Assembly (NCBI GenBank): GCA_019115425.1
Contig: DXDO01000181.1
Location: forward strand, 1-11,048
Length of the DNA: 11,048 nt
Direction of reading: 5' to 3'
From: Candidatus Agathobaculum merdigallinarum
GTDB lineage: Bacteria > Bacillota > Clostridia > Oscillospirales > Butyricicoccaceae
In this document: positions 1 to 7,116 of the stretch, piece by piece
How the letters are laid out: the number at the start of each line of letters is the position of its first letter
Position numbering within the stretch: position 1 is the stretch's first letter
Position numbers and translations under genes: made by a program
Notes under the pieces: model-generated
The model's database searches: none
Seen by the model: the letters and a program-made list of their open reading frames with translations, nothing else
Told to the model about the DNA's origin: nothing

Positions 1-48
1 GTTATGGAATTCAGTAAGCTGCTGCAACAGGAGTTTGAAGATATATGA
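1..48 (+). CDS. 3' end of an upstream gene (partial)
   Basis: The frame starting at base 1 is open and ends at TGA 46-48, giving a tail that reads VMEFSKLLQQEFEDI. The TGA overlaps the ATG of the next gene in an ATGA arrangement, which is typical of translationally coupled operon genes. That overlap is the main reason to believe the frame is real. The product cannot be recognised from 15 residues. Confidence 0.45.
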   Translation, partial: VMEFSKLLQQEFEDI

Positions 49-2039
49 GCAAAGCAAAACCGTCATACGGCAACGAGAGCATTTCCTCGCTCAAGGGCGC
101 GGACCGCGTGCGCAAGCGCCCGGGCGTCATCTTCGGTTCGGACGGGCTGGAGGGCTGCGAGCACGCGGTGTTCGAGATCCTCTCCAACTCAATCGACGAG
201 GCGCGCGAGGGCTACGGCACCGAGATCGTCACCACTCGCTACGCGGATGGCTCGATCGAGGTCGCCGACCGCGGGCGCGGCATTCCGATCGAGTGGAATG
301 AAAGCGAAAAGCGATACAACTGGGAGCTGGTGTTCTGCGAGCTGTACGCGGGCGGCAAGTATAAAAACGATACGGGTGAAAACTATGAGTTTTCACTTGG
401 ACTGAACGGCCTCGGCACCTGCGCGACCCAGTATTCTTCGGAATACATGGACGTGACCGTCTTGCGCGACGGGTTCGAGTACACCCTGCATTTTGAAAAG
501 GGCGAAAACAAGACCGGCACCAAGGAGGGCTTTATTAAAAAGCCTGCAAACAGCAAAAAGACCGGCACCACCATCCGCTGGAAGCCCGACCTCGAGGTGT
601 TCACGGATATCAACATCCCGCTGGACTACTATCTGGACACGCTCAAGCGGCAGGCGGTGGTCAACAGCCACATCAAGTTCATCCTGAAAGACCAGTCGGG
701 CAGCAAGTTCGAGACCACCGAGTTTCTCTACCAGAACGGCATCGTGGATTATGTGACCGAGCTCGCGGGTGAGAATCCGCTGACCTCGGTGCAGTTCCTC
801 GAAGGGGAGCGCCGCGGCCGCGACCGCGCGGACAAGCCGGAATACAAGGTCAAGCTGTCGTGCGCGTTCTGCTTCTCGTCTGCGGTGTCGCAGATCGAGT
901 ATTACCACAACTCGTCCTGGCTGGAGCACGGCGGCGCGCCGGACAAGGCGGTGCGCTCGGCGTTTGTCTCCGCGATCGATGCTTACCTCAAGCAGAATAA
1001 CAAATATAACAAGAGCGAGAGCAAGGTGACCTTTCAGGATGTGCTCGACAGCCTTGTGCTCGTCACCAACTGCTTCTCCACCCAGACCTCGTATGAGAAC
1101 CAGACCAAAAAAGCCATCACCAACAAGTTCATCCAGGAGGCGATGACCGACTTCCTCAAGCAGGGGCTGGAGATTTACTTCATTGAGAATAAGGCTGAGG
1201 CGGACAAGATTGCCGAGCAGATTTTGATCAACAAGCGCAGCCGCGAGCAGGCGGAAAAGGCGCGTCTGAACATCAAAAAGAAGCTGTCCGGCAACATCGA
1301 TCTGATGAGCCGTGTGCAGAAGTTTGTGGACTGCCGCACCAAGGATGTAACGCGCCGCGAGCTGTATATCGTGGAGGGCGACTCTGCGCTCGGCTCGGTC
1401 AAGCAGGGGCGGGACAGCGAGTTTCAGGCCATCATGCCCGTGCGCGGCAAGATCCTCAACTGTCTCAAAGCGGATTATGACAAGATCTTCAAGAACGACA
1501 TCATCACTGACCTGCTTAAGGTGCTGGGCTGCGGCGTCGAGGTGCGCGGCAAGGCGGCAAAGGATCTGTCCGCGTTCGATCTGGAGGCGCTGCGCTGGCG
1601 CCGCATCATCATCTGCACGGATGCCGATGTGGACGGCTTCCAGATCCGCACGCTGATTTTGACCATGCTGTACCGGCTGGTCCCGACGCTGATCGAGCAG
1701 GGATATGTGTATATCGCGGAGTCCCCGCTTTATGAGATTACCCATAAGGATAAGAGCTATTTCGCGTTTGACGAGGGCGAAAAGGCGGCGATCCTCCAAA
1801 AACTCGAGGGGAAAAAGGTGCTGATCCAGCGCTCCAAGGGCCTCGGTGAGAACGAGGCGGACATGATGTGGGAGACCACAATGAACCCCGAGACCCGCCG
1901 CCTGATCCGGATCACACCGGACGAGGCCAAAGCGACCAGCGACATGTTCGATCTCCTGCTGGGAGACAACCTGTCCGGCCGCAAGGAGTATATCGCGGAG
2001 AACGGGGCGCAGTATCTGGAACTGGCAGACATTTCATAA
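45..2039 (+). CDS. Type IIA DNA topoisomerase subunit B (topoisomerase IV/gyrase B-like)
   Basis: This is the ATP-hydrolysing subunit of a type IIA topoisomerase, which drives strand passage together with the A subunit encoded at 3078. The 664 residues are close to the usual GyrB/ParE length. A GHKL ATPase domain is visible: E44 and N48 in EILSNSIDEA, DRGRGIP at 75-81, and GLNGLG near 120. The TOPRIM domain follows, with VEGDS (E444) and DADVD (526-530) as the metal ligands, then the conserved RSKGLGE and WETTMNP segments near the C-terminus. Several positions differ from canonical GyrB: GLNGLG instead of GLHGVG, EGDSALGS instead of EGDSAGGS, and DGFQIRT instead of DGAHIRT. This suggests a divergent paralog rather than the main gyrase. 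The start is the ATG in the ATGA overlap with the upstream frame. I call it ParE-like because its partner lacks a GyrA box, but gyrase activity is not excluded. Confidence 0.93.
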   Translation: MSKAKPSYGNESISSLKGADRVRKRPGVIFGSDGLEGCEHAVFEILSNSIDEAREGYGTEIVTTRYADGSIEVADRGRGIPIEWNESEKRYNWELVFCELYAGGKYKNDTGENYEFSLGLNGLGTCATQYSSEYMDVTVLRDGFEYTLHFEKGENKTGTKEGFIKKPANSKKTGTTIRWKPDLEVFTDINIPLDYYLDTLKRQAVVNSHIKFILKDQSGSKFETTEFLYQNGIVDYVTELAGENPLTSVQFLEGERRGRDRADKPEYKVKLSCAFCFSSAVSQIEYYHNSSWLEHGGAPDKAVRSAFVSAIDAYLKQNNKYNKSESKVTFQDVLDSLVLVTNCFSTQTSYENQTKKAITNKFIQEAMTDFLKQGLEIYFIENKAEADKIAEQILINKRSREQAEKARLNIKKKLSGNIDLMSRVQKFVDCRTKDVTRRELYIVEGDSALGSVKQGRDSEFQAIMPVRGKILNCLKADYDKIFKNDIITDLLKVLGCGVEVRGKAAKDLSAFDLEALRWRRIIICTDADVDGFQIRTLILTMLYRLVPTLIEQGYVYIAESPLYEITHKDKSYFAFDEGEKAAILQKLEGKKVLIQRSKGLGENEADMMWETTMNPETRRLIRITPDEAKATSDMFDLLLGDNLSGRKEYIAENGAQYLELADIS

Positions 2040-2059
2040 CAGGAAAACGAGGGGTAGGG

Positions 2060-3076
2060 ATGAAAAGATACTCGCAGATGGACGGACTGCGTGCGGTTGC
2101 GGCAGCCGCTGTGGTGATGATCCATGTAACGGCGGGGGCGCAGGGCTGGCTGGCGGTCTCGTGCAACCAGCTTGCGCGTTTTTCCGTGCCGCTGTTTCTG
2201 GTGCTGTCCGGCTTCGGACATGCCGCGGGCAGCAGGGAGGGAGATACGTGGTGGCCGGTCTGCCGCCGGCGGCTGGGACGCGTGCTTCCCGCGTATCTGA
2301 TCTGGTCGGTGGTCTACCTGCTGGTGGACGCCGCTTTCGGAAAACCGCATCCGCAGCCGGTGCGCGACCTGTTGACAGGCAATGCCTATATGCACCTGTA
2401 TTATGTATTTATCCTGATACAGTTTGTGCTGCTCAGCCTGTTATTGCAGCGCGCGGTCGAGCGGTTTCCGGCGGTCACGCTGTGCATCGCGGGGACGGTG
2501 AGCCTGCTGCTGCAGGGGGTATTATGCCTGCAGGCGCTCGGCAGGGTTAAGCTGCCCGCGTTTCCCGTGCCCATGGTGCTGTGGTTTGCGCCGTGGCTGC
2601 TGTTCTATGTGGGCGGACTTTGGCTGGGGAAGCATCCGGCGCAGGGTGTTCCCAGTGTGCGGCGGCTGCTGGGCCTTGCCGCGCTTTGGGGGGCGAGCGC
2701 GGCGCTGGTGCTGCTGACGGCAAAGCGGTTCCCTGCGGTTCGGTCGCTCTCCCTGCGGCCGGATCTGACCTTGTATGTATTTGCCTCCTGGCTGCTGCTG
2801 TGGGCGCTGTGCAGCCTGCTGCGGGATATGCCGCGGCCGGTCCGCGCAGTCAGCCGCCTGTCCTTTGGACTGTATCTGGCGCACCCGCTCGTTATGCGGC
2901 TGTGGCTGGAGTGGACGACGCGGCAGGCGCAGGTGATCTATCTGAAATTCTGGCAGCTCTGGCTGTTGGCGTTTGCCGGCGGGCTGTTGATTTCGTTCCT
3001 GTTGTCCAAGCTGCCGTTCGGCAGCCTGCTGGGCGGCGCCGCACCGAGAAAAACAAACAGGCAGACGGAGGGTTAG
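2060..3076 (+). CDS. Integral membrane acyltransferase, acyltransferase-3 (OafA/WecH-like) family
   Basis: The 338-residue product is very hydrophobic, with about ten predicted membrane segments. The N-terminus has the family pattern DGLRAVAA (8-15) followed by the membrane-embedded His of VMIHV (H22), then FLVLSGF in the second segment. Near the C-terminus, LSFGLYLAHPLV matches the late conserved segment of these proteins. Members transfer acyl groups, often O-acetyl, to cell-surface sugars or lipids; the substrate here is unknown. The reading frame is open from 1868, but ATG 2060 is preferred because it follows a GAGGGGTAGG ribosome site and begins just before the family motif, while the earlier codons overlap the topoisomerase gene. 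The gene sits 20 bases after the B subunit and 1 base before the A subunit, so it is almost certainly co-transcribed with both, which is an odd position for a surface-modification enzyme. Confidence 0.88.
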   Translation: MKRYSQMDGLRAVAAAAVVMIHVTAGAQGWLAVSCNQLARFSVPLFLVLSGFGHAAGSREGDTWWPVCRRRLGRVLPAYLIWSVVYLLVDAAFGKPHPQPVRDLLTGNAYMHLYYVFILIQFVLLSLLLQRAVERFPAVTLCIAGTVSLLLQGVLCLQALGRVKLPAFPVPMVLWFAPWLLFYVGGLWLGKHPAQGVPSVRRLLGLAALWGASAALVLLTAKRFPAVRSLSLRPDLTLYVFASWLLLWALCSLLRDMPRPVRAVSRLSFGLYLAHPLVMRLWLEWTTRQAQVIYLKFWQLWLLAFAGGLLISFLLSKLPFGSLLGGAAPRKTNRQTEG

Positions 3077-3077
3077 A

Positions 3078-5288
3078 ATGCCGAAAAAAACCGAGACAAA
3101 AATCTATAAGGAGCATCCCTCGGTGGATCAGCGCATCACGGACACGCTGCGCGAGAACTATATGCCGTATGCGATGAGCGTCATTGTGTCGCGCGCCATC
3201 CCAGAGATCGACGGCTTCAAGCCATCCCACCGAAAGCTGCTCTACACCATGTACAAAATGGGGCTGCTGAACGGCAACCGCACCAAGTCCGCGAACATCG
3301 TCGGCTCGACCATGAAGCTCAATCCGCACGGTGACGCGGCGATCTACGAGACCATGGTGCGCCTGACGCGCGGCAACGAGGCGCTGCTGATGCCGTTCGT
3401 GGACTCCAAGGGCAACTTCGGCAAGGTGTATTCGCGCGATATGGCGTACGCCGCGCCGCGTTACACCGAGGCCAAGCTGGATGCGTTCTGCGCCGAGCTG
3501 TTCCGCGATATCGACACGGACGCGGTTGATTTTATGGACAACTACGACGGCACGATGAAGGAGCCGGTGCTGCTGCCGACCACGTTCCCAAACATCCTTG
3601 TGTCCGCGAATACGGGCATTGCGGTCGGTATGGCGTCCAGCTTCTGCGGCTTTAACCTGGGCGAGGTGTGCCGCACGACGATCGAGTATATCAAAAACCC
3701 AGAGCACGACCTGCTCTCGACCCTGCCCGCGCCGGACTTTTCGACCGGCGGCGAGCTGATCTACGACGAGGGAGGGATGCGCGCGATCTATGAGACCGGA
3801 CGCGGCTCGTTCAAGGTGCGCGCCAAGTGGGCGTATGACAAAAAGGAAAACCTGATCGAGGTCACCGAGATTCCGTACACCACCACGATCGAAGCCATCA
3901 TCGACAAGATCGCTGAACTGGTCAAGGCAGGCAAGGTGCGCGAGATCGCGGACGTGCGCGACGAGACCGACCTGTCCGGTTTGAAAATTGCCATCGACCT
4001 CAAGCGCGGCGCCGATCCGGACAAGCTGATGGCGAGGCTGATGAAGATGACCCCGCTGATGGACAGCTTTTCCTGCAACTTCAATGTGCTGATCGGCGGC
4101 ATGCCGCGTGTGCTCGGCGTGCGCGAGCTGCTGGACGAGTGGACAGCCTGGCGCACGGAATGTGTGCGCCGCCGCGTGTTCTTCGACCTGAACAAGAAAA
4201 AGGACAAGCTGCATCTGCTGCACGGTTTGCAGAAGATCCTGCTGGACATCGACAAGGCGATCAAGATCATCCGCGAGACCGAGGAGGATGCCGAGGTCAT
4301 TCCCAACCTGATGATCGGGTTCGGGATCGACGAGATTCAGGCCGAGTTCATTGCGGACATCCGCCTGCGCAACATCAACAAGGAATATATCCTCAAGCGC
4401 ACGCAGGAGACCGAGGCGCTCGAAAAGGAGATCGCAAAGCTCGAGGAGATCGTCAAATCCAAGGCCAAGATCCGGAACATCATTGTCAAGGAACTCGAGC
4501 AGGTCATTAAAAAGTATCCCTCTGAGCGCAAAACGCGCATCGTGACCGCAGAGGCGGTGTCCGAATTTGATGAGGAGGATCACATCGAGGATTATCCGGT
4601 GCTGCTGTTCCTCACGCGTGAGGGCTATTTCAAGAAGATCACGCCGCAGTCGTGGCGCATGTCGCAGGAGCACAAGCTCAAGGAGGGCGACGAGGTGGTC
4701 TGGGAGGCCGAGGCTACCAACAAGACCGAGATCATCTTCTTCACCAATATGCAGCAGGCGTACAAGGCGCGGCTGTATGACTTTGACGACTGCAAGGCGT
4801 CCGTATTGGGCGACTACCTAGCCTCCAAGCTGGGCATGGACGAGGGCGAAACGCCGGTCTATGCGCTGCTGCCGGGCGACTACAAGGGGAATATGGTCAT
4901 CGTGTTCCAAAACGGCAAGGCGGCGCGCTTCTCGCTCGAATCCTTTGAGACCAAGCTCAACCGCCGCCGCCTGACAGGTGCGTACTCGGGCAAGTCGCCC
5001 GCGGTCGCGTTCTTCCATCCGGTGGATGAGGAGACCGAGATCACCATGTTCTCGACTGCGAACCGTGCGCTGACGTTCCGTGCGAACATGCTGGATATCA
5101 AGGCCAGCCGCTCGACACAGGGCGTGCAGGCCATGGTGCTGCGCGGCAAGCATACGATCACGCGCGCCTGCCGCATGGAGGAGGCGGGGCTATCCGACAA
5201 CGGGCGTTACCGCTGCCGCAGCATCCCGTCCATCGGCGCGCTACTGACCGACGAGGATCTGCCGGAAAAGCAGATGAAATTGGAATAA
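3078..5288 (+). CDS. Type IIA DNA topoisomerase subunit A (topoisomerase IV/gyrase A-like)
   Basis: This is the DNA cleavage-religation subunit that partners the B subunit at 45. The N-terminal signature YAMSVIVSRAIP and the catalytic AAPRYTEAKL (R128, Y129) are present, so the enzyme should be active. The quinolone-determining segment reads HGDAAIYE: Ala87 replaces the usual Ser, and Glu91 keeps the acidic position as in ParC. A charged coiled-coil-like stretch lies around 437-480. The remaining ~240 residues resemble the C-terminal beta-pinwheel, with blade-like segments such as REGYFKKI and NGKAARFS. No glycine-rich GyrA box is visible and 736 residues is shorter than typical GyrA, which favours a topoisomerase IV-like role. 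The ATG at 3078 follows GGAGGG at good spacing, and that site lies within the last codons of the acyltransferase gene. Confidence 0.93.
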   Translation: MPKKTETKIYKEHPSVDQRITDTLRENYMPYAMSVIVSRAIPEIDGFKPSHRKLLYTMYKMGLLNGNRTKSANIVGSTMKLNPHGDAAIYETMVRLTRGNEALLMPFVDSKGNFGKVYSRDMAYAAPRYTEAKLDAFCAELFRDIDTDAVDFMDNYDGTMKEPVLLPTTFPNILVSANTGIAVGMASSFCGFNLGEVCRTTIEYIKNPEHDLLSTLPAPDFSTGGELIYDEGGMRAIYETGRGSFKVRAKWAYDKKENLIEVTEIPYTTTIEAIIDKIAELVKAGKVREIADVRDETDLSGLKIAIDLKRGADPDKLMARLMKMTPLMDSFSCNFNVLIGGMPRVLGVRELLDEWTAWRTECVRRRVFFDLNKKKDKLHLLHGLQKILLDIDKAIKIIRETEEDAEVIPNLMIGFGIDEIQAEFIADIRLRNINKEYILKRTQETEALEKEIAKLEEIVKSKAKIRNIIVKELEQVIKKYPSERKTRIVTAEAVSEFDEEDHIEDYPVLLFLTREGYFKKITPQSWRMSQEHKLKEGDEVVWEAEATNKTEIIFFTNMQQAYKARLYDFDDCKASVLGDYLASKLGMDEGETPVYALLPGDYKGNMVIVFQNGKAARFSLESFETKLNRRRLTGAYSGKSPAVAFFHPVDEETEITMFSTANRALTFRANMLDIKASRSTQGVQAMVLRGKHTITRACRMEEAGLSDNGRYRCRSIPSIGALLTDEDLPEKQMKLE

Positions 5289-5316
5289 GTGAGCGCCTGA
5301 CGCGGATTATGCGTGT

Positions 5317-5430
5317 GCCAGTTCACAACTGGCCGGGGATTTCGCCGCCCGCGGGCGGCGGGAACGGTGCGCCTACGCGGCGCGGGCGCACAAGAGGAGG
5401 GGGAACCCGACGGTTTCTGCCCCGCGTTTT
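5317..5430 (+). other. GC-rich cluster of hairpins after the topoisomerase operon
   Basis: Three perfect inverted repeats lie in a row: a 7-bp stem at 5317-5323/5327-5333 with loop CAC, an 18-base perfect palindrome at 5343-5360, and a 7-bp stem at 5367-5373/5385-5391. CGGGG at 5334-5338 can also pair with CCCCG at 5420-5424 to close the last two hairpins into one multibranch fold, followed by GCGTTTT. This could be the terminator region of the operon, although only a short T-run follows, or a dispersed intergenic repeat. The folding was done by eye, not computed. Confidence 0.45.
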
Positions 5431-5681
5431 AGGGACAATCTGCTTTTGAAAACTTTTTACAAAACTGCAACTTAAAATATTCTGTAGAGCAAGTATAATT
5501 AGAAACAATTCTACTTTTTGGTCAAATACTACAGGAATATGGGATTATCAAATGAGGTTGCTTCAGATTGTTCCAAACAGGTTCAAATTAAAAACTTTGG
5601 TGTAAAAACAGGTGTCAAAAAATGCAATGGCAGTCAGCAGCTAACATGCCAAAGTGTAATGAGAAAATACAAAAGTCAAAC
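5431..5681. other. AT-rich stretch, probable left border of the integrated element
   Basis: Base composition falls abruptly from very GC-rich to roughly one third GC by eye. Short related words recur: GTCAAA at 5521, CAGGTTCAAA at 5578, CAGGTGTCAAA at 5609 and GTCAAA near 5675. AT-rich ends with short integrase-arm repeats are common in Tn916-type elements, and the genes that follow belong to that family. The exact att core could not be located because only one end is in view and no integrase gene is present here. Apart from the doubtful ORF at 5539, no gene is seen. Confidence 0.4.
5456..5499 (+). promoter_or_regulatory. Candidate promoters in the AT-rich stretch
   Basis: TTTACA at 5456-5461 is followed, 16 bases later, by TATTCT at 5478-5483. 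A perfect TATAAT lies at 5494-5499 but has only a poor -35 match, CTTAAA at 5471-5476. Either could drive transcription rightwards into the element. Such matches are expected by chance in AT-rich DNA, so the call is weak. Confidence 0.25.
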
Positions 5682-5694
5682 AGCCGTTCTTTGA
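5539..5694 (+). CDS. Doubtful small ORF, 51 residues
   Basis: ATG 5539 opens a 51-residue basic, Lys/Gln-rich frame beginning MGLSNEVASD. Its TGA at 5692-5694 falls at the top of the terminator stem and loop. AGGA lies only 2 bases before the ATG, which is too close for a good ribosome site. The frame is open upstream to 5503, so TTG 5518 is another possible start. I do not recognise the product. The placement, ending exactly at a terminator, is what a short monocistronic gene would look like, but chance is a real alternative. Confidence 0.25.
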   Translation: MGLSNEVASDCSKQVQIKNFGVKTGVKKCNGSQQLTCQSVMRKYKSQTAVL

Positions 5695-5711
5695 AAAAAG
5701 AGCGGCTTTTT
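5682..5711 (+). terminator. Intrinsic (Rho-independent) terminator
   Basis: An 11-bp stem (5682-5692 with 5697-5707, including one G-U pair) closes a GAAA tetraloop and is followed by a T-run and TCATTTT. This is a textbook intrinsic terminator. It ends any transcript from the AT-rich stretch, or acts as the first part of a tandem attenuator before the leader that follows. Confidence 0.8.
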
Positions 5712-5721
5712 CATTTTAGCG

Positions 5722-5790
5722 AGAGGAGAAGATCATGCAAAATTTAATAACCCACCGAACCGCCCTACTCAGGCGGTTATTTTTATGCCC
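5722..5790 (+). promoter_or_regulatory. Leader reading frame overlapping a terminator-like hairpin (possible attenuator)
   Basis: GAGAGGAGAAG at 5721-5731 is a strong ribosome site for ATG 5735, which starts a frame reading MQNLITHRTALLRRLFL. Inside this frame, AACCGCC (5758-5764) pairs with GGCGGTT (5772-5778) across a 7-base loop, and ATTTTTAT follows at once. A ribosome translating the leader would cover and open this hairpin. This layout fits a translation-coupled attenuator that controls read-through into the methyltransferase and conjugation genes. The frame has no stop before the zinc-ribbon gene and continues in phase through it to 6028, so a longer 97-residue protein is formally possible. 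Confidence 0.45.
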
Positions 5791-5872
5791 TAAGATCGCC
5801 GTGCACCATGCCCGCCCGCCGCCGGTATCCGTGCAGGCCATCAACCAACAACCACCGAAAGGAGGAGAATTT

Positions 5873-6028
5873 ATGTACTACCACACCTGCCCGCATTGCG
5901 GGGCGAACTTAGACCCAGATGAACGCTGTGACTGCTTATCCCGTATCCGTGGGAAATCCCCAAAGTGGAACGGCATGGACGGTCTGCGGGCGCGCAGTCA
6001 CAAGAGGGCCGGCCGTGCCCGCACTTAA
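5873..6028 (+). CDS. Small Cys-rich (zinc-ribbon-like) protein of the conjugative element
   Basis: The 51-residue product starts MYYHTCPHCGANLDP and has four clustered cysteines (C6, C9, C19, C21) in a CxxC...CDC pattern, which suggests one bound zinc. The tail is basic and rich in Lys and Arg. ATG 5873 is chosen because AAAGGAGG at 5858-5864 is an almost perfect ribosome site at good spacing, although the same frame is open back to the leader ATG at 5735. The methyltransferase start overlaps its last 14 bases, so the two are probably translationally coupled. Small proteins of this kind occur near methyltransferases in clostridial elements, as I recall; the function is unknown. Confidence 0.7.
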   Translation: MYYHTCPHCGANLDPDERCDCLSRIRGKSPKWNGMDGLRARSHKRAGRART

Positions 6029-7079
6029 ACTCGGCAGCCTTTTTGACGGCATCGGCGTGTTCCCCCTCGCCGCGTCCCGCTGTGGCATCGTCCCTGCGTG
6101 GGCCAGCGAGATCGCCAGAGCGCCGGTATCCATCACCAAGCGGCATTTTCCTGAAATGCTGCACCTGGGCGATATTACGCAGATAGATGGCGGCAAGATT
6201 CCGCCCGTGGACGTGGTCACGTTCGGCTCGCCGTGTCAAAACCTGTCTCAGATCGGCAACCGTACCGGTCTGGCAGGCAGTAAATCCGGCCTGTTTTATC
6301 AGGCCATGCGTATAATTGAGGAAATGAGGAATGCAACAGATAACCGGTATCCAGCTTTCGCTGTATGGGAGAACGTCATGGGAAGTCTTTCTTCAAATGA
6401 CCGGTTGGATTTTGCAGCCGTGCTCCACGCATTCACAGATACCGAAATTCCAATGCCTGATAGTGGTATCTGGGCGCACGCCGGAATGGTGCGAGGGGGA
6501 CGGGCTGATACCGCTTGGCGTCTCATGGACGCCCAGTATTGGGGAGAATCCGCACTTTCGCAGCGTCGGCGGCGGGTGTTCGTCGTGGCGGATTTTGCAG
6601 GAGAACGTGCCGCAGAAGTATTATTTAAGCCCCGCGGAATGTTCCCGCATCCTGCGGCTTGCAACCAAAGCAGGCTGCCCGCCGCCGACGGGGATCGAAT
6701 ACCTGCTGCTCAAGCAGGGCGGCAAGTATCCGTCGTGCGCCCCTTCCAGCTCCGGCGGATGCGATCAATGGCAAAGCAGGGCGACCAAAGGGGCTTCCGC
6801 GCGTGCTTCGGCAAAAACGGTGAACCCTTCCCAACTCTGCTTGCCAGTGTAGGCCAGCCGTTTGCGTTCTGGTATGAGGGCAAAGAGCAGGACGGTTTTA
6901 TCCGTGATCTGACGCCCTTAGAATGTGAACGGCTCATGGGCTTGCCGGAGGGCTGGACGGAATACGGCTGCAAGGATGAACCCATCAGCGACCATGCCCG
7001 CTGCTTTGCGCTCGGCAATGCGATCGCCCTGCCCTGCGCGGAGTATATCATAGCGGGTATAGTGGAAGTTATGCAGTAA
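6015..7079 (+). CDS. Orphan cytosine-C5 DNA methyltransferase
   Basis: The enzyme would transfer a methyl group from S-adenosylmethionine to cytosine C5 in a specific DNA site. Counting from GTG 6015 (354 residues), the family motifs appear in order: LFDGIG (9-14, motif I), GSPCQNLS with catalytic C74 (motif IV), WENVMG with E119 (motif VI), QRRRRVFVV (183 on, motif VIII), and LGNAIALP with GNA at 334-336 (motif X). The frame is open to ATG 5919, but that start would overlap the zinc-ribbon gene by 110 bases. GTG 6015 has AGAGG 7 bases upstream and begins just before motif I, so it is preferred. No restriction endonuclease is adjacent, so it is probably an orphan methylase protecting the element from host restriction or marking its DNA. 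A long second frame overlaps its 3' half (6331-6852). Confidence 0.9.
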   Translation: MPALKLGSLFDGIGVFPLAASRCGIVPAWASEIARAPVSITKRHFPEMLHLGDITQIDGGKIPPVDVVTFGSPCQNLSQIGNRTGLAGSKSGLFYQAMRIIEEMRNATDNRYPAFAVWENVMGSLSSNDRLDFAAVLHAFTDTEIPMPDSGIWAHAGMVRGGRADTAWRLMDAQYWGESALSQRRRRVFVVADFAGERAAEVLFKPRGMFPHPAACNQSRLPAADGDRIPAAQAGRQVSVVRPFQLRRMRSMAKQGDQRGFRACFGKNGEPFPTLLASVGQPFAFWYEGKEQDGFIRDLTPLECERLMGLPEGWTEYGCKDEPISDHARCFALGNAIALPCAEYIIAGIVEVMQ

Positions 7080-7116
7080 TATCAATCAACAGACATTTGC
7101 GAGTGAGGAATGAACT

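Noticed and set aside
393..1799. A 468-codon open frame on the minus strand
   Set aside because: It is antisense to the topoisomerase B gene, whose motifs are unmistakable. Long antisense frames are expected in GC-rich coding DNA, and the translation is low-complexity and Leu/Arg/Ala-rich without a motif.
2892..4673. A 593-codon open frame on the minus strand
   Set aside because: It is antisense to the topoisomerase A gene and the end of the acyltransferase gene. Its His/Val/Leu/Arg-rich translation shows no domain, and it spans two well-supported genes.
5323..5508. A 61-codon minus-strand frame across the hairpin cluster
   Set aside because: Most of it is the reverse reading of palindromic GC-rich DNA (Pro/Arg-rich), and no ribosome site was evident.
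5919..6014. ATG 5919 as the methyltransferase start
   Set aside because: It adds 32 residues with no family similarity and overlaps the zinc-ribbon gene by 110 bases. GTG 6015 has a ribosome site and sits just before motif I.
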